Below, one piece after another: positions 1 through 9,013 of a DNA stretch of 25,597 bases. A model generated the notes under the pieces. It was not told the DNA's origin and did no database searches. It saw only the letters and a list, made by a program, of their open reading frames with translations. Every line of letters starts with the position of its first letter. The stretch's first letter is position 1. Source of the DNA: Eimeria necatrix (Eukaryota > Apicomplexa > Conoidasida > Eucoccidiorida > Eimeriidae); assembly GCF_000499385.1 (NCBI RefSeq), contig NW_013654396.1:1-25597 (forward strand), given 5' to 3'. Position numbers and translations under genes: made by a program.

Positions 1-60
1 CTGCCAATGGTACTGCACGTTGTGGAGTTGGACGGCTGCATATTTCCGCGCATGCGAAGC
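1..60 (+). repeat. Left arm of a perfect 60-bp inverted repeat
   Basis: Bases 1-60 are the exact reverse complement of 250-309, with no mismatch. The match stops at 61 on this side. It may continue to the left of the window, because base 1 is already inside the arm. The spacer 61-249 has no internal copy of the arm. The arm contains the palindrome GCGCATGC. A perfect arm of this length with a short spacer fits the ends of a young foldback or MITE-like element. It also fits a chimeric or mis-assembled contig end. No transposase is visible, and target-site duplications cannot be tested because the left flank is missing. Confidence 0.97.
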
Positions 61-176
61 AGTATATGCACATCTGCGGCAGTGCACGCCTTTGAACCTT
101 GGTGAGCCGCCAGCGAAAAGGTGTAAACAGCAGGGCGTTTGCCGACCTGATAGGCGCACGTGCCCTAAATGGGACT

Positions 177-1310
177 ATGCGCCTGCCGTCTAATTGGCCC
201 GGCGAGGCAATCGCAGACCAGCACTTCGCAAGCCAAACAAAAACAAAGCGCTTCGCATGCGCGGAAATATGCAGCCGTCCAACTCCACAACGTGCAGTAC
301 CATTGGCAGTCGTTCACCCTCCAGAAGAGCCACAGCAAACAGCGACTTCTCAAACTAAATGCGCTGCGCCGCAAACGCGGCTTCACGGTTCTCTCTCCTA
401 CACAAAAACAAACAGAACGACCTGTGAGAATAAAAGGAGAAGCATGGCTCTTACAAGCAATCAAACCAAAACAGACGTATGGCCAATGGCTTTCAGTTTC
501 AATGGCGCATACTGTGACCTATGCCCAAATGATCTGAGCGTACGGCATTCGAATCCTCAGGGAGCCTTCTCCACGCACAAAGTCGTTCTATCTCCACGCA
601 GTACTAAATGTGGAACATATGACACGAACATGCAGTACTTGCAAGATCTGCTCAACGGTTCGACGTACTTGCTGCCAGAAGTCGCAGCCAAACTTGCCGC
701 CCATGCGCTGACGCCGTACCGCAGCAAACAAATCCCCCAAAGTCTCAAGGTCACAACAAGCCGTTCTACGCGCTCGCCTCTGCAGTCACCAAAACAATAC
801 ACAAAAAATGTAAAGCTGACACACGCACCGCGACAGCACAAACACACGATGGAGTATGTCGAAGCCTCTTCGCCGCAATGCGCACACCTTCATCCCGGCA
901 TAGAAAGCCTTTCCACAGGTGTACAAGACAATGCTCAAGAGCGCGTCGTGACGGTAAGGACTGCCAACCTGTCCACAGCCACACAGTTCGCCGGCATCGA
1001 TAAAAAGAAAGCTTGCAGCACATTCATTTCGTTCCTTGCCAGCATCAGAACTCCACCAGAAATCTACATGCTTCTCTGCCACGTGACACATACTGTCTGC
1101 AGAGTGAGACAGAATGCCATGTGCGAACAGAATGGGACGGAAACATCGAGAGAGCCAGCTAGGCCCAGTCCCATCACACACAAGCTCACACTGAAAGCCG
1201 CAGGCAAGTACTGTCTGCACACCACAGAACAGCACGAAGCCAACTACACCCCGAACTGCAATCTAAACACTATCACTTCACTGCAACGCTTAATGATCTT
1301 GTCCAATTGA
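177..1310 (+). CDS. Long open frame of unknown function, possibly a gene remnant
   Basis: This is a 377-aa frame from the first in-frame ATG, which has an A at -3. It stays open back to about 99 with no further ATG. It is by far the longest frame in the window. No family is recognised. I see no signal peptide, clear membrane segment, catalytic motif or repeat. The protein would be rich in Thr, Ser, Lys, Gln, Asn and Pro, with scattered Cys. The DNA strand is strongly A+C rich: 781-840 has A27 C18 G9 T6, and 1141-1200 has A21 C21 G12 T6. Scarcity of T lowers the number of stops, so length alone is weak proof of coding. A second plus frame is also open over about 655-1002. Minus-strand frames cover much of the same DNA. 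The start lies in the spacer of an inverted repeat, so the true N-terminus may be elsewhere. It could be one exon, a decayed gene or a composition effect. Confidence 0.28.
   Translation: MRLPSNWPGEAIADQHFASQTKTKRFACAEICSRPTPQRAVPLAVVHPPEEPQQTATSQTKCAAPQTRLHGSLSYTKTNRTTCENKRRSMALTSNQTKTDVWPMAFSFNGAYCDLCPNDLSVRHSNPQGAFSTHKVVLSPRSTKCGTYDTNMQYLQDLLNGSTYLLPEVAAKLAAHALTPYRSKQIPQSLKVTTSRSTRSPLQSPKQYTKNVKLTHAPRQHKHTMEYVEASSPQCAHLHPGIESLSTGVQDNAQERVVTVRTANLSTATQFAGIDKKKACSTFISFLASIRTPPEIYMLLCHVTHTVCRVRQNAMCEQNGTETSREPARPSPITHKLTLKAAGKYCLHTTEQHEANYTPNCNLNTITSLQRLMILSN
250..309 (-). repeat. Right arm of the 60-bp inverted repeat
   Basis: This is the exact reverse complement of 1-60. It lies inside the long plus-strand open frame that ends at 1310, so the early part of that frame is built partly from repeat sequence. 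The bases just outside (before 250 and after 309) do not pair with the bases flanking the left arm. Confidence 0.97.
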
Positions 1311-2590
1311 AAGCTGACCTCCGGATATCATGTCTTCCTGCACACAACGTGAAAAGTGTAGCGACTTTTGTCACTGACTAGAAAGAAGCAGAACATTCAC
1401 TTGCTTCGAACAAAACGTGCTGTTCCAGCTTGGGGTGCGCGGCAACGCTCCTTTGCAAACCCCTGCCGCACGTCTCCTCACATACTCGCGATCCTTTCAT
1501 CATGCACAAAACGACTCTCACATTGATCACGTCCGTTGAGATGCCGCCATCTAATAGCAACATGCTCGTTTCAATGCCGCACCGCACTTCAAACGCACAT
1601 GGCGTAACTCGGACATTACCAGTGCACTTTTTAACTTCGGCGCCTTCCCACCGCAAATCAACAAGAATGCATACAGCTCCAATGACCCTTAAGGGTCTTC
1701 TTGTTGTCAAATATATCATATAATGACGACAAAAAGTAACAGAGCTCGGGGCTAAGATTGCCACTCAAGACAGGAACGCACTGGCTGTCAGGACCACTGA
1801 CGACTCGAACGTCCCCAGCCGCTGCTCGCATGACTACGCCAACTTGTATGGTATGTCGTCCGAAGCAGGTCCAGCCAGATGTGATAACTCGAAAACAAAA
1901 GACTTCAGCGCCGAGGCAAACGGCGTTTCGGTCATCTGAGGCATCTTGACGATTTGCAGATCGACAGTCCGTGATGAGACAATCCACGAAACGTAAGGTT
2001 CCAAAAGCGCAGTGCTACTGAAAGGCTTTTTACATACACAGACTGTCGCCCACCAAACGCACTCTCGTCAGAACCTCTCCACCGAACACACTTCCTGTCC
2101 GCCCAAGCAAACAACCCTTCCTTGTGCCAGTAAGCCGACCATTTGCGAGTTCTCCAACTTCGTAGAAGTTGCGCGTTCGCTGTGTATGATTTAATGGCAA
2201 ATTTGCTTATCTGCACCGGGAAAGAAAGACAAGCAGGTCCCAGATGCGTATGGTTAGACTCCAGTGACGCAGGCGCACGCCTGGCACTGTTATTGTTCTG
2301 CACTCTGAGCATACATAATTATTTTGACTAGCAGGCAAACATAACAGGACGGCAGGCATTAAAAATGAGCATTTCAAGATTAGCACAATCCAGGCTTGCA
2401 AGGACACACATGCTGCTAGCCCATTCATTCCGCTAGGGGTATTCTCTCGGTAAAACGATTTCACGCCCGAAGATCTAAAGAAGCACCCTCTGATATGACT
2501 TTGTAAAAACACATTGCAGCTATTCGACGAAGTTACAGAGACAGCAATAGCGCCCATGCCCGCTGTAGAAGCAGAGATAAACGCACTAGT
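1311..2590. other. A+C-rich continuation without a recognised gene
   Basis: The plus-strand excess of A and C continues to about 2150 (2041-2100 has A14 C27 G8 T11). A further open plus frame runs from 1727 to the TGA at 1937-1939 (70 codons, no ATG near its start). Its translation is hydrophilic and protein-like. It is in a different frame from the 177-1310 frame, so the two would need an intron or a frameshift to join. Other plus frames at 1430-1723, 2012-2194 and 2143-2331 are also open. Nothing is identifiable. Confidence 0.5.
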
Positions 2591-3080
2591 GCTTGCCACA
2601 TAGCAAGGAAAACATCACCTCATGGTCAAAAAGACCAACTCGCAACATGCGTCTCCCTCGGACTAGGTCTAGGTTCCCCACTAGCACATATGGGCTTATA
2701 CGCAATTCCCAATGCCCGCTCACGTCCGAGCATTTGCGTATGCAACAGTAGTCAGTAATTAGGAGTCAGTAATGAATTCTACGACGGTGCATAGTGTAAC
2801 GAGTCGCTTGACAAAATTTCGCCACCTAATCAAGTTTATTTGTGCTCTTCATTACCCACAAAAGATTGAGATATCGGCGAACTGATTAGAGACAGCAACC
2901 AAACGTTTGTTGACTCTAGCAACATTCATGCCTGAAATGGGTTCGCTGACCATGACCACAGAAGAGATCCAAGACGTCATGTGAACGAACTGTTTAGCAG
3001 TATACTTATGCACAAGACGCCCCAACGTGGCGTCAATAACAGATAGCAGACATGCCATGAATAGGACAATGTTGCAGTTA
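2591..3080 (+). repeat. Diverged duplicate A, copy 1
   Basis: This region is homologous to 7141-7800. The block 2613-2695 aligns without gaps to 7159-7241 with 69 of 83 bases identical (hand count). Similarity continues in pieces to about 3080. Copy 2 has extra sequence near 7470-7545 and 7650-7750. A minus-strand frame at 3100-2852 is partly matched in frame in copy 2 (7594-7379), but this copy has a TAA where copy 2 reads through. No transposon gene, terminal repeat or tRNA-like promoter box was found. It could be a segmental duplicate or two copies of an old dispersed element. Confidence 0.9.
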
Positions 3081-3658
3081 GTCGCCAAGGCCATGGGCAT
3101 ATGTAGCTTACGTTCTGAAATATGCAGGCTAGCTTGGTATTGACCGATGCTATAAAGCGTTTAGATGTTTCGCTGGGAAAAGGTTAGAACAAACGCATTC
3201 CACGTTCTTCACTATGTTCATTGGGAATTCTTCACTTTCTTAGCCCCTCAATCCATGGTCGACGTTCTACACAGGAAATGTTTTTTTCCTTTGTGTAGCA
3301 GAACGTTCATGGAGCCATCTTCGCTGCTAGGTTCACAAGCCCCAAAACGTTTAGTTTCAGACTTTCATTAGCCTGCAGACTGCACATCTGTTTCAATTTT
3401 GCTTTTGATAAAGCAAAACTCTCGGCGACGCGTCGAATTCACTGGAAACTTTGTTCTCGTTCAATACACAGTAAAAGCTCCAAACGTTCGCATTTTGCAA
3501 ATGTAGCATAAACGGCACCACACTTCACACTGAAGATGGAACGTTAGGTTTGTTTCGTTTATTCTCACAAGTAATTAACAACTGTACACTAGCATGAATT
3601 GTTTAGCTGCTGAAGGCCCGAATTTCTTCTAAGCAGATCTCAGGGCATCAAAATCTCT
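3081..3658. other. No recognised gene; contains a 68-codon ATG frame and a hairpin
   Basis: A plus frame from the ATG at 3165 to 3371 (68 aa) has a TATAAAG nine bases upstream of the ATG (3150-3156). No family is recognised and chance is a good explanation. The rest shows nothing beyond the imperfect hairpin at 3262-3306. Confidence 0.5.
3262..3306. repeat. Imperfect inverted repeat (hairpin) with two bulges
   Basis: The left arm beginning ACGTTCTACACAGGAAA at 3262 pairs with the right arm ending at 3306. The right arm has two small extra insertions (three and two bases). The loop is T-rich. It lies inside the small ATG frame at 3165-3371. A structured RNA or an old terminal repeat is possible. 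Nothing else supports a function. Confidence 0.6.
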
Positions 3659-3994
3659 TCAGGCGACGCAATATTTCCAAATGCACCAGCCAGTAGCACA
3701 CACTTCCGAGAAAGCGGAAAACGCAACAGAGAGCCAACAGCATGACGTGAAAGCAAATGAATCACCTTTCCTGTTATTGTTGAATCCATACTCGGCTAGT
3801 ACAACATCACAGCATGTATCACGCACATTCTTTTTCATGACAGAAGAGTGACATCGCATGAAATCTGGGGAAAATGTTGCATAGTCCAGGTCGAAGAAAC
3901 TAAAGGCGTTTGCAGCCTGCAAAATGAGGTCCGTGCGACATAAGTTCTGCACTGCAGGGCCGCCTAATAAAAATGGACCTTGCACATATTTCAA
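3659..3994 (-). CDS. Candidate exon or small open frame, unknown function
   Basis: This is a 111-codon open frame starting at TTG. The first ATG in frame is at 3859, which would give 66 aa. The translation is rich in Phe, Cys, Ala and Ser, with a cysteine pair near the middle and a hydrophobic, Trp-containing C-terminal third. It lies 32 bases downstream of two other minus-strand frames (4158-4027 and 4481-4155). These may be exons of one gene, but I could not find splice sites that join them in a consistent phase. No domain is recognised. Confidence 0.17.
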   Translation of the reverse strand: MKYVQGPFLLGGPAVQNLCRTDLILQAANAFSFFDLDYATFSPDFMRCHSSVMKKNVRDTCCDVVLAEYGFNNNRKGDSFAFTSCCWLSVAFSAFSEVCATGWCIWKYCVA

Positions 3995-4026
3995 GATGGC
4001 GCTCGTCTTAGTTATTTAATTTGTGC

Positions 4027-4158
4027 TTAAATCGGTGCTGCGAGGAGCAAAACGACAACTGTGGGCATGCTCTTCAGGATGCTGCGCACCGCTGAGCTGC
4101 CACAACGCGGCAGACAAAGAATGAGAACCAGCAACTCATGTGAAAGCTGCTTCATCAT
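4027..4158 (-). CDS. Short ATG frame with two hydrophobic stretches
   Basis: This is a 43-aa frame beginning with two consecutive ATG codons. Residues about 8-16 (LLVLILCLP) and about 33-43 are hydrophobic, as in a signal peptide or a small membrane peptide. Its first ATG overlaps the TGA of the preceding minus-strand frame in an ATGA arrangement. That would suggest coupled translation in a bacterium but means little in eukaryotic DNA. It is short enough to be chance. Confidence 0.13.
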   Translation of the reverse strand: MMKQLSHELLVLILCLPRCGSSAVRSILKSMPTVVVLLLAAPI

Positions 4159-4481
4159 GCTAAAATTAAAATATCGCAAATCGTGATGCCGTATTTAACT
4201 ATGGCATGAGACCACAAGCATGGCAACGAGAAATCGAAAGCTGCTGAACTCAACCCATTTTCATACTGCCCCGTTAAAGCTTCACAGTCATTGGCTTCAG
4301 CAAAGTATAGGGCGAAAAAACAGTGACGCACGAGCTCAGTGCAGGACATCTCTTTCGTGTCTTCACATGATGCACCAATCGCCCCTTCACACATACTAAA
4401 ATCGCCGTTTGTGACACAAACGTCGAAGCCATGCGCGCCGAGCACGCTGGCGAAGATGTGAGCAATTAGCGCAACGGCCCT
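4155..4481 (-). CDS. Candidate cysteine-containing exon, unknown function
   Basis: This frame is open from just after the TGA at 4484-4482 to the TGA at 4157-4155 (108 codons) with no ATG near its beginning. The first in-frame ATG is at about 4394. The first 15-20 residues are hydrophobic (ALIAHIFASVLGAHGF) and could be a signal peptide core. Six or more cysteines spaced along an acidic segment follow. That pattern suits a secreted Cys-rich domain, but I cannot assign a family. An overlapping frame on the same strand starts with an ATG at about 4432 and also stays open, so the frame choice is uncertain. Confidence 0.17.
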   Translation of the reverse strand, partial: RAVALIAHIFASVLGAHGFDVCVTNGDFSMCEGAIGASCEDTKEMSCTELVRHCFFALYFAEANDCEALTGQYENGLSSAAFDFSLPCLWSHAIVKYGITICDILILA

Positions 4482-5693
4482 TCACCCCGCAAGCATTTGA
4501 TGAATCACTGTTACACCAAATGGTGTCGATACCACCTCAAGTCATCTTATTAGTTTCTCCGCGATTTTCGGAATCGTTCACCCTTCCCAAGTTTTCATGT
4601 GGGACTCAGGACTACACTCTAGGGAATGTAGGTTTCTGATTCACAGTTTCTATCTCTAGGATATGTATATTTCTGTTCTACAGTTTTATACTCTTCAAAA
4701 TAATATTCATGTTCATTATCAATGACCAAAGGTCTTCTGTAGACACACAGGCGACTTAGAATGTCGCGAGAATTAGAAAAAAACACATTTTATGTCTCTT
4801 GAAGATTCTTCAAGCTCGTTAATCACAGCCGCCAACAAACTGAAAACGGCATGCAAAAATCTAATGCAGTGAAGAATACTCTAAATAGGCGCTGTAAGTT
4901 TGTAGCTACCCGACATCCTAACCGGTACTAGTCGCCTGAAGACATTTTGTGCTCAAGTCTCCCAGCTTGCGCAGCCGGCGAGAGCTTAGTATGTGCCGTG
5001 CATATATGGATATAATGAAAGCTTCAGCAGTGTGAATTCACGAGGCCAGCAAAGATAAACCTAGATTTGGCTTGAAGACGCACGAAATTTCAAGAACTTG
5101 GAGTTGCAGGAAATTGTGACACTGCTCCACACTGATAATGCGCACAGCGCTCACGGTGTGGAAAAACGGAACTGTTGCAGCTTGAGCACACAATGCAACT
5201 GTAAGCATTGTATTGTCTCTTTAGCGCATATCTGTAGATCGCCACTTCAGTGCCAAGCGTGCAGCCATGCACTGCGTCGCAAAGAGCAAGCTGCAGAGGC
5301 TTCACCAGATAAGGGCCCCTACATGTCAGTTATTCATTGCGCTTGAATATAATTTCCTTTTTGCCTTTATTATGCAACGCAACACACACATGTGTCTATT
5401 TCAACAAGAAAGCCATTCAACGTCAATCATGAAATGCCTGTGCTTCTGCACAGTGTATGGATGCCTTCACACTGCATAAAACGGGGGTAAGCAACAGTGA
5501 AAGATGTTATCTCTACTTATTATGTCCCCAGCACCTTCAATCAAGAAATCAAGAAAACACAAAACGTGGCCTGTAGCATCCCGCATAAATAATCATCTTC
5601 ATGCTTTTGCAACCTTCAGGTGCATGTGAAAACAAAAACGGAGATGAAACTATCTGCTTACAATCTCAGCACAAAACGTAAGTGCAGTGCTCC
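4482..5693. other. No recognised gene
   Basis: Only short, overlapping open frames on both strands are seen (for example 5098-5346 plus and 5305-5090 minus). There is a small tandem repeat, ATCAAGAA twice, at 5540-5555. A GTAAGT sequence at 5678-5683 matches a consensus 5-prime splice site on the plus strand, but no convincing exon ends there. Confidence 0.55.
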
Positions 5694-5921
5694 ATGCACA
5701 AGGCGATAACGCTCAATGCACCAACTGGAAGAAAAGTGGGAACTGCTGGCCCTGGGGGAGAAACACAAATATTAGAGTCAATTGCTCATGACATTTCCCG
5801 CAAAGCAGTTGACAGAGAATCTTGGCTCCTAAGATGCGCCAATGATGGATCAAAGCTTGCTGTTACAGCTAGGGCAACGACTGCATGCACTAACAGTATC
5901 AAGTCAAAATTATCTCAATAA
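5694..5921 (+). CDS. Small ATG open frame, unknown function
   Basis: This is a 75-aa frame from an ATG. The composition is balanced and hydrophilic, with a Gly-rich turn (AGPGGE) near residue 20. It has no membrane segment and no recognised domain. The frame stays open upstream through GTG at 5682. It has no similar copy elsewhere in the window. It could be an exon or chance. Confidence 0.17.
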   Translation: MHKAITLNAPTGRKVGTAGPGGETQILESIAHDISRKAVDRESWLLRCANDGSKLAVTARATTACTNSIKSKLSQ

Positions 5922-7140
5922 GCCTGCTTTCAGCAAGCAGTGCAGGAACAAAATGACAGCAAATAGCCAAGCCACAACGGTTTTCAAGTCCATTCCTACG
6001 AAAATCTGAAACAGTTGCATTTGCTGGGAGCCGGGGACCCTGACGTACAATAACAATCAACTGCTCTCTAAAATAGTAGCGTATGCTATCTGTGCCGCGG
6101 AGACCTCAGTTGTCTTTATAGTGAGCTGTTGATGGCATGGTGTCGCTACGCATGCCAGGACCACCTGAAAAGCATGTTTGGTCCGTGCACGATGCGATAT
6201 CCTATACCGGTGCGAATCAAAAATTGTTTCTCAAGCTTTCTATGAGATACACATGCAGGCAGCTTCCAAGTTCAACTGCAGGTGGCTGGTGTGGCAGTGG
6301 AAAAATTTGTTTTGGGACACGACGATGGAAGCAAACAAGCACACAGGTCACTTAAAAAAGCACTACTGCGCCAGCTACTGAATAGTCGACAACTGCAAGC
6401 GGCCGGTAACCAAACCTTGAAAAAAATGCGCCAGCAAGCCCATTAGCGGAAAACCTTCGGAGTAGCATTTGTTTTGGTGCAGTGAGTGCATACAGCACGG
6501 GGAAATCTGTCATATATGAAGAAGAGGCGCGGCGTTACACAAGGGCATCTTGAGCTGACCTCATTATTCCTTTTTAATGCAACGGAAAAATTTAGGAGAA
6601 ACGGCAACAGCACGATTTCCAGCTTTTCTGTGGGGTGCAGGCGCTAATGAGCTTGAAAGACCGCCGCCTGATCCACGTTAAATGATTTACCAGGCAGCTG
6701 ACAAGTAAATTGCCAGCTGGCAACGATACCACGAAGGTTCTTGAAGAATCCTTTTCGAGTGGCTCAGATTGCTAGGCAATGCAAAGAGTCCATGCAAATC
6801 CTGTAGCAAGCAATGTTTATCGCACGTTTTCTAAGAACGATAATGCCATAAGGCAACTCTCACGATGAATCATGCTTCTACGAACTGCAATCAGTGCACA
6901 CCGTCGTGAGCAACGAATGTGAAGACTGTATGCAGTGGCTCTCTCAAAAATACTGTTCTTTTTTCAGATCAGCTAGAAACCAACCGACAGCCCTACAGGT
7001 CATTTCCAGTTGATCCGTGATCCCCGGCGCTTTGGCTTCAACCCCCACAGTTGCAGGCTCAGTTTCACTTGCGCAAACGTAACCTGTAGTTGGCAGGAAA
7101 CGAAGAGCATTACTTACCAGCTGGGTTCAAGGAGCTGGGG
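5922..7140. other. No recognised gene
   Basis: A short hairpin with 6-bp arms (CTGCTT/AAGCAG) sits at 5924-5940. Two overlapping plus frames of about 70 codons occur at 6137-6381, with no recognisable product. I see nothing else. Confidence 0.55.
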
Positions 7141-7800
7141 GCTTGCCAGATAGGGAAGCATCACCTCATGGCCTAAAAGACCAGCTCGCAGCAGGCGTCT
7201 GCCTCGGACTAATCCTAGGTTCTCCACTAATCCATTTGGGCGCACGCGTTGTTTTCCATGCGCCCTTACGCTTAGGTACTTGCGTATGCATTAAGTAATG
7301 CACAGACACTTCGAGAAACTGTTTATGCATTACTCACTCCTACAACGGCGGACAGTGCAGGAAATCGCATGATAAAATTTATCCACCTAATCCAGTTTGT
7401 TTGTGTTTTTTGGTACGCACAAAAGACTGAGCTACCGGTGAGCTGATTTGAGCCAGCATCCTAACAGATCTAACAGTGATCCATTCCGTCTGTGTCTGCA
7501 AACTGCATTCGGTGCAAACAAAAACAGAGTCGGTCGACGCCTCATAGAGCACAGCAGCGTTCACGATTAATATCAGTTCCCTCACCACAGCCATGAAGGA
7601 GATTCAGCACGCCATGTAAGAAACGGTTTAGCAGTATATTTGTGTCCGCTGTATGTCAACATAGCAGCAGCTGGTCCAGTCAGCGAACTCACCATGGTTC
7701 CATCTGTTTTGCTGCACCAGACGCCTTGGGACATGTTGCATCACAGATATTGTTGTTGCGAAAGGCAACATCGATAACAGTGAAAATTTGGACATTGTGA
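7141..7800 (+). repeat. Diverged duplicate A, copy 2
   Basis: This is the second copy of the 2591-3080 segment, in the same orientation and about 4.55 kb away. The best gap-free block is 7159-7241. Later blocks match around 7370-7450, 7555-7645 and more weakly 7720-7800. Extra sequence of roughly 75-100 bases lies between blocks. A minus frame at 7594-7379 is in register with part of the copy 1 frame, but the substitutions show no obvious third-position excess. It reads as non-coding or long-dead sequence. Confidence 0.88.
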
Positions 7801-8435
7801 GGCCTAGCCGCCGCAAGGCTCATCGGCGCACCATCTGAGACGGGCAAGTGGTGCGCACATGGGTAATTAGCAGGAGGCACATATTCACGAAATACAGCAG
7901 CAAGCGCAAAGACGCCTTTGGCAGTATAAGCACATTTCTCGAGTTAACTGCACAGTGGCAAATGCCAGGAATATGCAAACATGGAAAATCTTGTTTCCGT
8001 GCAACCTATATGCTCTGGTGCAACCCCCATATTGTGCGCAGAGCAGCCACTGCTGCTGAGGCGATGAGTCTTTGCTGCATTTGTCCGGTACAGCACAAGC
8101 TGGAAGCAATGCATTCCATGTTAAGTATGCGTAGGCAACTTTGCAAAAATGCGTATTTTGGCAGAAAATATTTGCTAAGACAAGACTAGGCTTTGTGACA
8201 GTGTGAGTTGTGCACCAACCTCATGCTCGTATTGCATGAAGCCGGTATGCAGTGAGTTCCTCAATCAGCTTGAATAATCGTTGAACGTGCCCCTGTAGTG
8301 TCCCAAAACAGAGGGCTGTGATCGATTTGAAGCTGTGAGATTCTCGTCTGTTGGATACAGCATGTGAAACGCACGATCTAAATACATCATGCCATAGTGA
8401 AAACGAAGATAAAAAACAATGGACCGTTGTGGCGA
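7801..8435. other. No recognised gene; one 113-codon plus frame
   Basis: The plus frame 7848-8189 starts at GTG, with its first ATG well inside. A second plus frame over 7877-8060 is also open. Neither has a recognisable domain. Confidence 0.5.
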
Positions 8436-8738
8436 ATGTTGTATATCAAAACTAAAACTTTTCATGCCTTCAAGCTCATGTCTTTCACTGTTATGCATTC
8501 CCCATTTTGGAGCTTAGCACGTCGAAGTACATGCACAGCTTCAAAGCATACTATGAAAAGTTCACTTTTCAGAAAAGCATACAAAAGAATCAGTCTGCTG
8601 TCATTTCAAATAAGCTTAAGGCGTGACCGGCAAAACACAGTTGGTAGCGGGAAACGGACCCCACTTGCACAAAATAGATGTCAGTGTTTGCTTGATGCAG
8701 TGGAGCGCTTCCTAGTAGACGACTTGACAAGTCACTAA
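8436..8738 (+). CDS. Small open frame, unknown function
   Basis: This is a 100-aa frame from the ATG at 8436, open upstream to GTG at 8397. It is basic in the middle (many Lys and Arg) and ends in a more acidic segment (AVERFLVDDLTSH). No family is recognised. It is followed after 23 bases by another plus frame at 8762-9013. The pair could be exons or fragments of one gene, though no splice pair was found to join them. Confidence 0.17.
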   Translation: MLYIKTKTFHAFKLMSFTVMHSPFWSLARRSTCTASKHTMKSSLFRKAYKRISLLSFQISLRRDRQNTVGSGKRTPLAQNRCQCLLDAVERFLVDDLTSH

Positions 8739-8761
8739 ACGGTCAGGAATCCTGCTGTTCG

Positions 8762-9013
8762 ATGAAAACTACTGGAGCGTTCAATGCCAATAGCATGAAA
8801 ACCAAAGCGAAACTTCTGCGAAGGATGCCACTCACGCACACGTATATGCTTTTTGAAGAGCCACACGAGTATCTACGCACTAGCAAGGGACGCAGTAATT
8901 TAGTAAAAGATGACAACTTATTCCTAGAATTCATTGACATTATGAAACGTAGTAGTACAGCAAGAAGTAGGAACCCATTACTGGTGCTGATGGACATCTT
9001 GAAACAGATATAA
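8762..9013 (+). CDS. Small ATG open frame, unknown function
   Basis: This is an 83-aa frame with a proper ATG start and a TAA stop. It is basic at the N-terminus and predicted helical in the C-terminal half (NLFLEFIDIMKRS, LLVLMDILKQI). The translation is among the more protein-like in the window, but it matches no domain I know. A minus-strand frame covers the same DNA (8997-8743). It could be an exon or chance. Confidence 0.2.
   Translation: MKTTGAFNANSMKTKAKLLRRMPLTHTYMLFEEPHEYLRTSKGRSNLVKDDNLFLEFIDIMKRSSTARSRNPLLVLMDILKQI

Larger units (their letters stand above)
165..2599 (-). pseudogene. Chain of overlapping minus-strand open frames, possible decayed coding sequence
   Basis: Read on the minus strand, open frames at 2599-2207, 2312-1932, 1987-1658, 1764-1378, 1235-786, 847-557 and 464-165 follow one another in changing frames. 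The only sizeable gaps are at 1377-1236 and 556-465. Such tiling is expected from a coding sequence broken by frameshifts, or from several exons. It is also expected in a stretch depleted of stops on both strands. The piece at 1764-1378 (128 aa) has the most protein-like composition, but no domain is recognised. It competes directly with the plus-strand frame at 177-1310, and at most one of the two is likely real. Confidence 0.12.

Noticed and set aside
545..560. TTCGAATCC resembling the T-loop/B-box of a tRNA gene
   Set aside because: The flanking bases do not form a T-stem. No anticodon arm, acceptor stem or A-box lies at the right distance.
99..2200. Trypanosome-type VSG gene or pseudogene, suggested by the A+C-rich strand and Thr/Lys/Ala-rich translation
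   Set aside because: No cysteine-rich C-terminal domain, no GPI-anchor signal, no 70-bp repeats and no conserved 3-prime motif were seen. The resemblance is only compositional.
2613..2695. tRNA-derived SINE start in duplicate A
   Set aside because: The GGTTC-like stretch departs from the B-box consensus after the first five bases. No A-box and no A-rich tail were found.
4027..4158. Bacterial operon with translational coupling (ATGA overlap)
   Set aside because: No ribosome-binding site pattern, no gene density and no recognisable bacterial protein anywhere in the window.
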